From: Candidatus Uhrbacteria bacterium
GTDB taxonomy: Bacteria; Patescibacteriota; Patescibacteriia; JACQRZ01
NCBI GenBank assembly: GCA_016206235.1
Contig: JACQRZ010000059.1
Span: 1 to 6,509 of the forward strand
Length of the DNA stretch: 6,509 bases
Direction of reading: 5' to 3'
Part shown: one piece after another, positions 1-6,064 of the stretch
How positions within the stretch are numbered: the first letter of the stretch is position 1
How the letters are laid out: every line of letters begins with the position of its first letter
Made by a program: the position numbers and the translations under genes
The notes under the pieces: generated by a model
Told to the model about the DNA's origin: nothing
Database searches by the model: none
What the model saw: the letters and a program-made list of their open reading frames with translations, nothing else

Positions 1-1
1 A

Positions 2-628
2 AAACTTATTATTGTAGGAACAGATGCCTATCGTCTTGCAAAAAGAACGCTTTCAGTGAAAAGTGATATTTCAGAGGACATATCACTGATCATTCCACAA
101 AAAACACTTCACGAGCTTGAGCGTATCTTGCAAATGGATACCGAAAAAGAACTTGAAATGTATATCAATGAAAATCAAGTACTCTTTCTGTATGAGGGAG
201 TTGAGTTACTCTCAAAACTCATCACTCAAAACTACCCGGATTACGAACAAATTATTCCAACGTCCTTTGGAACAGAGAGTGTTATTGAGACAAAAGAATT
301 TTTAAAAGCAATAAAACTTTCAAGCATTTTTTCACGAAGCGGTCTTAACGATATCCACTGCTCATTTAGGGCAGAAACCTCGCCAAAAGGAGAAGTGTGT
401 ATCTCTGCTTCAAATGCGAGTATTGGAGAAAACATCGCGAAACTCCCCATTGAGTGTAAAGGCGCTGATTGCGATGTTATTTTAAATTATCGATACACTC
501 TTGAAGGGTTGCAGTCATTTGAAGATGACAGGCTTTTTTTTGGAGCAGGAGATGCGCAGAGCCCCTGTGTTGTTCGGCCACTTCAAAACAAAGACATATT
601 GTATCTCATCATGCCTATTCGAGAGTAG
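2..628 (+). CDS. dnaN: DNA polymerase III beta subunit (sliding clamp), 3' part
   Basis: This is the C-terminal 208 residues of the beta clamp, the ring that tethers DNA polymerase III and other enzymes to DNA. The frame is open from base 2, so the gene begins before the window and the GTG at 56 is an internal Val codon. The first visible residues, IIVGTDAYRLAKRTL, match the conserved end of clamp domain 2 (E. coli VATDGHRLA). Domain 3 follows from about SLIIPQKTLHELERIL, with a clamp-like FPDY equivalent (NYPDYEQIIP), and the protein ends in YLIMPIRE, comparable to E. coli YVVMPMRL. The C-terminal MP-[IM]-R stretch lines the protein-binding pocket in known clamps. The gene converges on the PBP gene, with 16 nt between the two stops. 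No frameshift is visible. The upstream neighbours that would show whether it sits at oriC with dnaA are outside the window. Confidence 0.95.
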   Translation, partial: KLIIVGTDAYRLAKRTLSVKSDISEDISLIIPQKTLHELERILQMDTEKELEMYINENQVLFLYEGVELLSKLITQNYPDYEQIIPTSFGTESVIETKEFLKAIKLSSIFSRSGLNDIHCSFRAETSPKGEVCISASNASIGENIAKLPIECKGADCDVILNYRYTLEGLQSFEDDRLFFGAGDAQSPCVVRPLQNKDILYLIMPIRE

Positions 629-650
629 GTTGAGCGTGGCTCCCCTACTC
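623..650. terminator. Hairpin between convergent genes, possible bidirectional terminator
   Basis: GAGTAGG (623-629) pairs with CCTACTC (644-650). Inside it GAGC (632-635) pairs with GCTC (639-642) around a GTG loop, with a small TT/C bulge between the two stems, giving 11 pairs in all. The dnaN stop TAG (626-628) is in one arm and the PBP stop (TAG on the minus strand, 645-647) is in the other. There is no T-run directly after either side; the nearest on the plus strand is at 668-673. It may therefore act as a 3'-end stabiliser or weak terminator and not as a canonical intrinsic terminator. The pairing is seen directly; the function is inferred. Confidence 0.5.
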
Positions 651-3491
651 CGTAGTTATGACAATTCTTTTTTGAAATACAACCACGTTACGGCTGTCTA
701 AAAGCTGCGCAGTGAGCTGATAGGTGCCGCCCTCCGACGGAGTCCATGCGAGTGAAAATGTTTTTTGGGAAAGGTCTGAAATTGTACTCAGGAGTGTTGG
801 GGTGGTTTGGCCCTGAAGTGTGTAAGCGACAACAATTTTCCTAAGATCACTGAATCCAGCTTCTTGAGGAATGTGGAGTGAAAGTGAAAGCGGCAACGCC
901 TCACTTTTTTTGTATCGCTTGCCCACATCAACACCCGACCACTGAAGCGACGGCAGTGATCGTTGCGGGAGAAAGTTGAGGGTTATTGACGCGGTTCCCA
1001 CATTACCAACGTCATCATAGCTTTTAACAGTGAGCGTATGAAACCCATTCTCCACTCCAGAAAGGAAGTATTGGAGGGTATACGGTGGTATAAATGAAGT
1101 ATCGATAAGTTGATTGTCGAGGCGGTACTCAACACGCGTTACGCCACGAGGAGCGCTTGTGGAAATAGTTGTCGTAAGAAGATTTTGGGTGATTGTTTGA
1201 TTTTCTTGAGGTGTAAGGATGGATACAAGCGGGATATTTTCTGCCGTATGAAGGCTGTCTTGTTCTGTTGGTGGTTTTTTTTCTTCGATGTTATTGCGTA
1301 CCACCCAATCGCGTACTCCCTTTTCCCATCCTGCAAATTGGGGATCTTGTTCTGGGTGTTCGAGGGCTGGTCCACGAGGGTTATCTTTATCGATATACAT
1401 TAATATCGTGTGATGTTGTTGAAATACTCGTTCCTCAATTTGTTCGGGTGGCGTAAGGTCTGTTGCTAAAAGCCCAGACATTGCATCCACCTTTACTTTT
1501 TGTTCTTGTCCAACAACGCCATCAAGGACCTCCTTACCAATTTGCACTGCCAAGGGTTTTACAAATTGTTCAGGAGGTGTTTTTTCGAGAGCTCGGCGCA
1601 TATACGCATTCCAAATAGGTGCTGCTATTTGTGATCCGTCTGCGCCTTTTGACATTGCTGCGTTATCATTGTTGCCAACCCACACCCCTGTTACAAGCGA
1701 TGGCGTGTACCCAATGGTCCATGCATCGTGAAAGTCGTTTGTGGTGCCCGTTTTTGCGGCCACAGGCCTATCAGAGAGCACGAGGTGGTTGCGCGCTCCA
1801 AAGATATACTCTCGATTTTTGTTATCGGAGAGAATATCATTAATCTGTCGAGCAATTTCAGGATCAAATACGTTTCGCCCCTTGTGCTCGCGATTCTCTT
1901 CAAGGACTGTTCCATCTTTGTCTTTGACTCGTACGATGGCAACAGGACTTACCACACGACCATCTTGCGCAAATGCAGTATAGCTTGACGCGTGCTCTAA
2001 GAGTGTTACCTCCCCTCCCCCAAGTACAAGTGCCAAACCATAACGATCAGGATCTTGGAGCGATGTGTAGTTAAGATTTTTTGCAAATTCAATAACATTG
2101 CGAACGCCAGCCAAATACAATGTTTTCACTGCTGCAATATTGAGTGAACCGGCCAAAGCCTTTTTCATGGTAACAGGCCCATATTCTTTACCAGTATAAT
2201 TTTGTGGAGCATATTCTTTGTCTGATGTATCAAAATTCGTTTTTACGTCATAAAGGACGGTGTTTGGCGTATATCCGCGCGCGAACGCCGCGGCGTAGGC
2301 TATAGGTTTAAACGAAGATCCTGGTTGGCGTTTTCGCAAAACGACATTCACATTTCCGTCTATCTCATCGTCAAAGTAATCCTTGGATCCTACCATAGCA
2401 ACGATTTCACCAGTGCGCGCATCGAGTGATACAAGTGCAGCGTTTGTCGCCCTGTAGGAAAGATTTTTTTTCGCACCATTTTCTATTGCTTCTTCAGCTG
2501 CCATTTGCTTGTCGTAGTCCAGTGTCGTTATAACAGAAAGCCCCCCTTGTTCAACTGCTTTTTCCCCATAGTTATTTGTAAGGAGATCCTTCACGTACAT
2601 GACAAAATGCGGAGCAATGATCGACTGACCAGATTTTTTGAATACTATTTTTTCTTTCTTTGCATCTTCAGCTTCTTCGCTCGAAATATATCCTTCGCTC
2701 ACCATGTCATCCAAAATACGGGCTTGCCGCGCAAACAATCTGTCACGGTTATTCCCCCACGGCGAGTAGTATGTTGGCGCCTGGGGTAAGGCAGCCAAGA
2801 GAGCCGACTCTGCAAGCGTGATGTTTTTTACGTCTTTGTTAAAGTACAGCCGTGCTGCTGATTGCGCGCCATACGCGGTTGATCCATAAGGAATTTCATT
2901 AAAATACATCTGGAGTATCTGATCTTTGGTAAACTTTTTTTCAATCTGATATGCCAAAAAGAGCTCTTTGAGCTTTCTTGTAAATGTTTTTTTACGCGTC
3001 AAAAGTGAGTTTTTAATAAACTGTTGGGTAATCGTTGATCCTCCTTGCGCCTTTCCGCCTTTAAAGATATCGACAAGAATTGATCGAAAAATACTTTTGA
3101 GCGCAAAGCCTTTGTGTGAGTAAAAATTACGGTCTTCCGTAGTAATGGTAGCCCATTTAAGTGAATCCGGTATTTCATTGAGTGCTACGAGCGTGCGCTG
3201 TTGGTCGCCGTGAATTTCGTAGAGAAGATGCTCCCCCGTGCGATCATATATTCTAGTGCTCAAGGGTATTGCGCGGCTCAGAAGTTTGTTTGGGTCAGGA
3301 AGATCGCGGGAAAACCAGCCCATGAGACCGACTACCCCAATAGCACCGCACAGCAGGAGTACGATGCCAATGACTGAAAGTTTTTTGAAAAATTTTCCCA
3401 GCCTTGATTTTTTCGTATAGCGTAATGGCAAGCGTTTTTTCTTAAACGGCAAGCGTTTTCGCTGTTTTCCGTAGGTATATGAGACTTCCAT
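645..3491 (-). CDS. Class A penicillin-binding protein (PBP1A-type), bifunctional peptidoglycan glycosyltransferase/transpeptidase with C-terminal Ig-like extension
   Basis: This 948-residue enzyme polymerises lipid II into glycan strands and cross-links the peptides on the outer face of the cytoplasmic membrane. A very basic cytoplasmic tail (1-36) precedes one membrane anchor (about 38-60). The GT51 glycosyltransferase shows EDRNFYSH (E119 catalytic), GGSTITQQ (150-157), RKLKE (172-176, E176 second glutamate) and ILQMYFNEIPYG (192-203). The transpeptidase has all three penicillin-binding motifs: SSFK (S392 nucleophile, K395), SLN (449-451) and KTGT (580-583). After about residue 640 comes a linker. 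An Ig-like beta domain (about 753-842) with a YRLDNQ...PPYTLQYFLSGVENGFHTLTVKSYDDVGN pattern follows, and then a second beta-rich segment (about 850-948). The protein is longer than many PBP1A proteins because of this tail. The ATG at 3491 lies 18 nt after the ruvC stop and has no Shine-Dalgarno sequence. It is last in the yebC-ruvC operon. It could be called mrcA, ponA or pbpF by homology, but the sequence does not decide the name. Confidence 0.95.
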   Translation of the reverse strand: MEVSYTYGKQRKRLPFKKKRLPLRYTKKSRLGKFFKKLSVIGIVLLLCGAIGVVGLMGWFSRDLPDPNKLLSRAIPLSTRIYDRTGEHLLYEIHGDQQRTLVALNEIPDSLKWATITTEDRNFYSHKGFALKSIFRSILVDIFKGGKAQGGSTITQQFIKNSLLTRKKTFTRKLKELFLAYQIEKKFTKDQILQMYFNEIPYGSTAYGAQSAARLYFNKDVKNITLAESALLAALPQAPTYYSPWGNNRDRLFARQARILDDMVSEGYISSEEAEDAKKEKIVFKKSGQSIIAPHFVMYVKDLLTNNYGEKAVEQGGLSVITTLDYDKQMAAEEAIENGAKKNLSYRATNAALVSLDARTGEIVAMVGSKDYFDDEIDGNVNVVLRKRQPGSSFKPIAYAAAFARGYTPNTVLYDVKTNFDTSDKEYAPQNYTGKEYGPVTMKKALAGSLNIAAVKTLYLAGVRNVIEFAKNLNYTSLQDPDRYGLALVLGGGEVTLLEHASSYTAFAQDGRVVSPVAIVRVKDKDGTVLEENREHKGRNVFDPEIARQINDILSDNKNREYIFGARNHLVLSDRPVAAKTGTTNDFHDAWTIGYTPSLVTGVWVGNNDNAAMSKGADGSQIAAPIWNAYMRRALEKTPPEQFVKPLAVQIGKEVLDGVVGQEQKVKVDAMSGLLATDLTPPEQIEERVFQQHHTILMYIDKDNPRGPALEHPEQDPQFAGWEKGVRDWVVRNNIEEKKPPTEQDSLHTAENIPLVSILTPQENQTITQNLLTTTISTSAPRGVTRVEYRLDNQLIDTSFIPPYTLQYFLSGVENGFHTLTVKSYDDVGNVGTASITLNFLPQRSLPSLQWSGVDVGKRYKKSEALPLSLSLHIPQEAGFSDLRKIVVAYTLQGQTTPTLLSTISDLSQKTFSLAWTPSEGGTYQLTAQLLDSRNVVVFQKRIVITTE

Positions 3492-3494
3492 TCT

Positions 3495-3529
3495 TTGAGG
3501 GTATAGGGTTTAGGGTTGAGGGTATAGGG
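3495..3529. repeat. Five tandem heptamers of the form TNNAGGG
   Basis: On the plus strand the units are TTGAGGG, TATAGGG, TTTAGGG, TTGAGGG and TATAGGG, in perfect phase and without interruption. Units 4-5 repeat units 1-2 exactly, so the 14-mer TTGAGGGTATAGGG occurs at 3495-3508 and 3516-3529 with a 21-bp period. The array spans the ruvC-PBP junction. It encodes the C-terminal residues and the TAA stop of ruvC and reaches to 4 nt before the PBP ATG. The role is unknown. Confidence 0.85.
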
Positions 3530-3998
3530 CTGATGTAGCGCAGAGAGCTATGGCAAGAGCATCGGCTGCATCATCCGGTTTTGGATTTTTATCAAGGTGA
3601 AGAAGTACACGCGTCATATACTGGAGCTGTTTTTTTTCTGCGCGGCCGTATCCTACAAGCGCCTGTTTTATTTGGAGCGGGGTGTATTCAGCAATGGAAA
3701 GTGAGTGTTGCGCTGCTACAAGGAGAACGATGCCCCGTGCTTGACTCACATCAATGCCAGTTGTTTGATTTTTTGCAAAATAGATCTTTTCAATAGCAAT
3801 ACAGTCGGGTCGCTTTGTCTGAACGATCTCGGTTAATGTATTGTAGATTGCCAGAAGGCGCTCTGCAAATGGAAGTGTTTTTGCCGTTTCAATGCACCCA
3901 TATTCAATACAGGAGAACGTATTTTTTTCATGTGAAATAATGCCGTATCCTAGGCGGCCAAAGCCTGGGTCAATACCAAGAATAATTTTTTTTGTCAT
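3510..3998 (-). CDS. ruvC: Holliday junction resolvase RuvC
   Basis: RuvC is the dimeric endonuclease that cuts Holliday junctions symmetrically during recombination and repair, normally with the RuvAB branch-migration motor. The 162-residue product is the usual family length. The RNase H-fold acidic active site is intact: D10 in ILGIDPGFGRLGYG, E70 in CIAIEKIYF, and D143 and D146 in PDDAADALAIAL, matching E. coli D7, E66, D138 and D141. The FFAKNQ-like loop (IYFAKNQTTGIDVSQARG, about 72-89) is also present. The ATG overlaps the yebC TGA as ATGA, which implies translational coupling; no Shine-Dalgarno is visible. The last residues, LYPQP, and the stop are encoded by the heptamer array, so the tail was probably set by repeat sequence. 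yebC-ruvC adjacency is common in bacteria. ruvA and ruvB are not downstream here; a PBP gene is. Confidence 0.96.
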   Translation of the reverse strand: MTKKIILGIDPGFGRLGYGIISHEKNTFSCIEYGCIETAKTLPFAERLLAIYNTLTEIVQTKRPDCIAIEKIYFAKNQTTGIDVSQARGIVLLVAAQHSLSIAEYTPLQIKQALVGYGRAEKKQLQYMTRVLLHLDKNPKPDDAADALAIALCATSALYPQP

Positions 3999-4711
3999 TG
4001 CGCGCGATTTGAATAGTAATCGGTTACATCGCTCTGTTCATCAAGCGTTTCAAAAATCCTTTCAAGCTTGTCGTTTCCTTCTGTCGAAAGCGCTACCGTA
4101 TTTTTTGGAAGATAATCAATCTCGGCAAAGACCGACGTTACGCCTTGCCGTTCAAGATACTCCTTCAATAGTTGAAGACGAGAAGCATCTGCTACAACCG
4201 TTGTTTCATCGCCGTTTTTTTGAATATCCTCAGCGCCGTACTCAATAAGCTCGAGTTCTCGCTCGTCGGTAAGTGATGACGCCGACAGACCAATAATGGC
4301 TTTTTTTTCAAAACACCACAGGACACTATTTGCTGCTCCAAGATTACCGCCGTGCTTTGAAAGAGTGTGTTTGATTTCCGAGACCGTTCGGTTTTTGTTG
4401 TCAGTAAGTGTGCTGATAAGCAGAGCAACGCCTTCTGGTCCATAGCCTTCGTACATAATTTCCTCAAGTTGTGCGCCGCCAAGCTCACCCGTGCCGCGTT
4501 TGATTGCTCGTTCAATGTTGTCTTTTGGCATATTGCCGTCTCGAGCCTTTTCAATAGCGAGGCGGAGCGAGAAATTAGTGTCGGGATTGCCGCCCTTTTC
4601 TCGCGCTGCAATGGTTATGGCGGCCGCGAGACGCGTAAATTGCGAAGCCCGCTTGGCATCGGTTACGGCTTTTGCGCGTTTTGTTGTTGCCCACTTAGAA
4701 TGACCGGACAT
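3995..4711 (-). CDS. yebC: YebC/TACO1 family protein (translation factor, earlier annotated as transcriptional regulator)
   Basis: The 238-residue product is full length for the family. It opens with the signature MSGHSKWATTKRAKAVTDAKR (1-21; family MAGHSKWANIKHRKAAQDAKR). It continues with MPKDNIERAIKRGTG (61-75), IMYEGYGPEGVALL (85-98), TDNKNRTVSEIKHTLSKHGGNLG (103-125) and VLWCFEKKAII (130-140). YebC was long listed as a DNA-binding regulator. More recent work on YebC and mitochondrial TACO1 points to relief of ribosome stalling at proline-rich stretches; which activity applies here is inferred from family only. The start is fixed by the conserved MxGHSKW N-terminus. It is the first gene of the minus-strand operon and its TGA overlaps the ruvC ATG. 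No Shine-Dalgarno lies upstream (TTCTTCCGATCA before the ATG). Confidence 0.95.
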   Translation of the reverse strand: MSGHSKWATTKRAKAVTDAKRASQFTRLAAAITIAAREKGGNPDTNFSLRLAIEKARDGNMPKDNIERAIKRGTGELGGAQLEEIMYEGYGPEGVALLISTLTDNKNRTVSEIKHTLSKHGGNLGAANSVLWCFEKKAIIGLSASSLTDERELELIEYGAEDIQKNGDETTVVADASRLQLLKEYLERQGVTSVFAEIDYLPKNTVALSTEGNDKLERIFETLDEQSDVTDYYSNRAQ

Positions 4712-4721
4712 TGATCGGAAG

Positions 4722-4749
4722 AATTATGAATTAGGAATCAAGAAGTAGG
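4722..4749. repeat. Degenerate heptamer array in the yebC leader
   Basis: On the plus strand four consecutive 7-mers are AATTATG, AATTAGG, AATCAAG and AAGTAGG; a fifth, poorer unit, GTAAAAG, follows at 4750-4756. The period equals that of the array at 3495-3529, and TTAGG/TAGGG-like cores are shared. The units are less alike than in that array, so this is a weaker call. It begins about 10 bp upstream of the yebC start and would lie within the yebC mRNA leader. Confidence 0.5.
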
Positions 4750-4765
4750 GTAAAAGACTCCTTTT

Positions 4766-4774
4766 AGTATATCA
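4766..4774 (-). promoter_or_regulatory. Candidate extended -10 promoter for the yebC-ruvC-PBP operon
   Basis: The minus strand reads TGATATACT, that is TG-n-TATACT, an extended -10. No good -35 is found 16-18 bp upstream (GGTGAT at best). Transcription would start near 4759, giving a leader of about 48 nt that contains the degenerate heptamers. A short inverted repeat, TAAAAG/CTTTTA (4751-4756 and 4761-4766), lies at the same place and could be an operator or chance. This is the only good candidate I see in the gap. Confidence 0.4.
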
Positions 4775-4838
4775 AATACGGTATTATTATCACCCCATCC
4801 ACGTATTCTCTACATAATGCAATCTGCCTGCCTGAACC

Positions 4839-4867
4839 TTGACTTTTTTGCCTAACCGTGCTATACT
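4839..4867 (+). promoter_or_regulatory. Strong sigma70-type promoter for the secreted TGase-like gene
   Basis: The -35 TTGACT (4839-4844) and the -10 TATACT (4862-4867) are separated by exactly 17 bp. The -10 is extended by TG at 4859-4860. The expected start is near 4874, leaving a leader of about 20 nt before the ATG at 4895. A perfect TATAAT, also preceded by TGC, follows at 4874-4879 and is listed separately. Confidence 0.8.
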
Positions 4868-4870
4868 AGC

Positions 4871-4879
4871 TGCTATAAT
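4871..4879 (+). promoter_or_regulatory. Second extended -10 (TGCTATAAT) 12 bp downstream
   Basis: TGC followed by a perfect TATAAT repeats the TGCTATA of the upstream -10 with 12-bp spacing. It has no -35 at 17 bp (CCTAAC) but could work as an extended -10 promoter. Starts would fall near 4886, about 9 nt before the ATG, giving an almost leaderless mRNA. It may instead be only the initially transcribed region of the first promoter. Confidence 0.4.
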
Positions 4880-4894
4880 CAAATAGAAATAAAA

Positions 4895-5995
4895 ATGAAA
4901 AAACAATATATTTATACGCTTTTTGCGGCTTTTTCGATGCTTGGAACCCCTGTTTTTGCTGATGTCATCACAGAAATTGACAGCGCAGATCCTTATTTTG
5001 CATCCACTTTTAACATAAATCAAGGCGATGGGAGTTTTGCCGTGACGGTAGTGCCATTATACGAAGCAAAGGGCACTCCTGCTGGCTTTGTTCCCGACAG
5101 TCGCTATGAAGATCTCAAAGCCTATGATCGTCGGTTACCTTATGTCAATTATGCGGTTCGAAAGCCTCAAGAATTCAAAAAATATCTTGATCGGCAAATT
5201 TCACAAGAAGCTCAAAAATTGGGCGTTAAAGATTTTGACAAAATAACGCTCGACACTGTCATTTTGATCGCCCTACGTGTTACCAACGCGCATCTGACCT
5301 ATGAGAAGCGCATGGTCGCGGTAAATCCGGAATATAGCCGGGCGCTCGACGACGCGGTAAGCTCACTTCCTCTTGATGTCATGATGAAGCAGAAGCGAGG
5401 CGTGTGTCGACAATATGCAGCGGTATTTGAAGTGGTATTTGAGCGTATTGTTGCGACGTCACGATCGACAAGTATTCGTTACGCGATTGTTGACGAAGTG
5501 CTCTCACAAGATCTCAACCATACCTATAACGTTGTGTACGTCCCGCAAGTTTCATTACATAGTGCGTTGAGTCTTCAAGCGGTTTTTGTTGAACCTATCA
5601 AGCAAGGCAACCAACTTACACTGAAAACCGCAGACGCGCTTGATAATACTCATGACGGAATCTTTTCGGAGCTCGTAGCGGCAGGACGATGGAGTGTTGA
5701 GAGTGATGCAAAGGAGACACTACTTACGGAACTTGCGCAAGACAATCGTTACGGTTCGATTGTTCAAAAACAAGCACAGACAGAATTGTTGGCATTCTAT
5801 AACGACTCCATTCTTGACCAGATTTCAGGCACGGGTTATGAAAACATGAAAAATACCGCCGAACGAGCAGCATCACTTGTGGCGAACATTTCTTCCGACG
5901 CGTCAACCGTAAAGACTCTCGACGACCGATACAATCACGCAAAGTCTATCTACGCTCAAATCCAAAGACTTGCGATGGTCAAAGTAGTAAACTAA
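4895..5995 (+). CDS. Secreted protein with transglutaminase-like (Cys-His) core, function unknown
   Basis: The 366-residue product begins with a clear Sec signal peptide, MKKQYIYTLFAAFSMLGTPVFA, with likely cleavage after A22 (VFA-DV). No lipobox and no later membrane segment are visible, so it should be exported and released or held at the envelope. The centre looks like a transglutaminase/papain-like fold: KRGVCRQYAAVFEVVFE with the candidate nucleophile C171, NHTYNVVYVP with H209, and VFVEP with E233 at the place where the family usually has Asp (DPT). About 130 residues follow, predicted mainly helical, with no motif I recognise. Proteins of this core cleave peptides, cross-link proteins or are inactive scaffolds; the substrate cannot be told. 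The ATG at 4895 is chosen because it starts the signal peptide and follows a strong promoter. It appears to be monocistronic and ends at an intrinsic terminator. The core assignment rests on motif spacing alone. Confidence 0.75.
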   Translation: MKKQYIYTLFAAFSMLGTPVFADVITEIDSADPYFASTFNINQGDGSFAVTVVPLYEAKGTPAGFVPDSRYEDLKAYDRRLPYVNYAVRKPQEFKKYLDRQISQEAQKLGVKDFDKITLDTVILIALRVTNAHLTYEKRMVAVNPEYSRALDDAVSSLPLDVMMKQKRGVCRQYAAVFEVVFERIVATSRSTSIRYAIVDEVLSQDLNHTYNVVYVPQVSLHSALSLQAVFVEPIKQGNQLTLKTADALDNTHDGIFSELVAAGRWSVESDAKETLLTELAQDNRYGSIVQKQAQTELLAFYNDSILDQISGTGYENMKNTAERAASLVANISSDASTVKTLDDRYNHAKSIYAQIQRLAMVKVVN

Positions 5996-5996
5996 C

Positions 5997-6020
5997 AAAA
6001 CGCCCAATGGGCGTTTTTTT
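5997..6020 (+). terminator. Rho-independent terminator after the TGase-like gene
   Basis: AAAACGCCC (5997-6005) pairs with GGGCGTTTT (6009-6017) around an AAT loop. The GC-rich part is CGCCC/GGGCG, and a seven-T run occupies 6014-6020. It starts one base after the TAA and isolates this gene from the acetyltransferase downstream. The A-run on the 5' side would give only weak termination for minus-strand transcripts. Confidence 0.92.
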
Positions 6021-6026
6021 ATCGCC

Positions 6027-6055
6027 TTGTTTTTTTATCTCTTTTTTAGTATGCT
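6027..6055 (+). promoter_or_regulatory. Candidate promoter for the GNAT-ychF pair, near-leaderless
   Basis: TTGTTT (6027-6032) and TATGCT (6050-6055) are 17 bp apart. Both boxes are imperfect and the spacer is T-rich. The predicted start near 6062 lies about 3 nt before the ATG at 6065, which would make the mRNA leaderless or nearly so. This fits the absence of a Shine-Dalgarno. A promoter is needed here because a strong terminator lies just upstream. Confidence 0.5.
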
Positions 6056-6064
6056 CTTTTTAAT

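Noticed and set aside
56..628. Separate short gene starting at GTG 56
   Set aside because: The frame is open to base 2 and the residues before the GTG match the conserved sliding-clamp sequence, so this is the interior of dnaN.
661..680. T-run at 668-673 as the U-tract of the dnaN terminator
   Set aside because: It begins 18 nt after the hairpin base, too far for a canonical intrinsic terminator, and codes for PBP residues on the other strand.
1110..1403. Plus-strand open frame opposite the PBP tail
   Set aside because: It is antisense to a clear Ig-like coding region; its product is Cys-rich and hydrophobic with no domain, typical of a shadow frame.
3495..3529. CRISPR or true telomere interpretation of the heptamer array
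   Set aside because: There are no spacers, the units are only 7 bp, and it lies inside an operon; the resemblance to TTTAGGG telomere repeats is superficial.
4192..4611. Minus-strand open frame of 139 codons within yebC
   Set aside because: It lies wholly within yebC in another frame, and its product has no recognisable motif, whereas the yebC frame is conserved throughout.
4817..4852. Eleven-codon mini-ORF (MQSACLNLDFFA) before the TGase-like gene
   Set aside because: It starts upstream of, and includes, the -35 box, so it would not be in the mRNA made from the promoter identified here.
4790..5023. Minus-strand open frame across the divergent promoter region
   Set aside because: It overlaps the strong plus-strand promoter and the signal-peptide region of the TGase-like gene, and has no promoter or recognisable motif.
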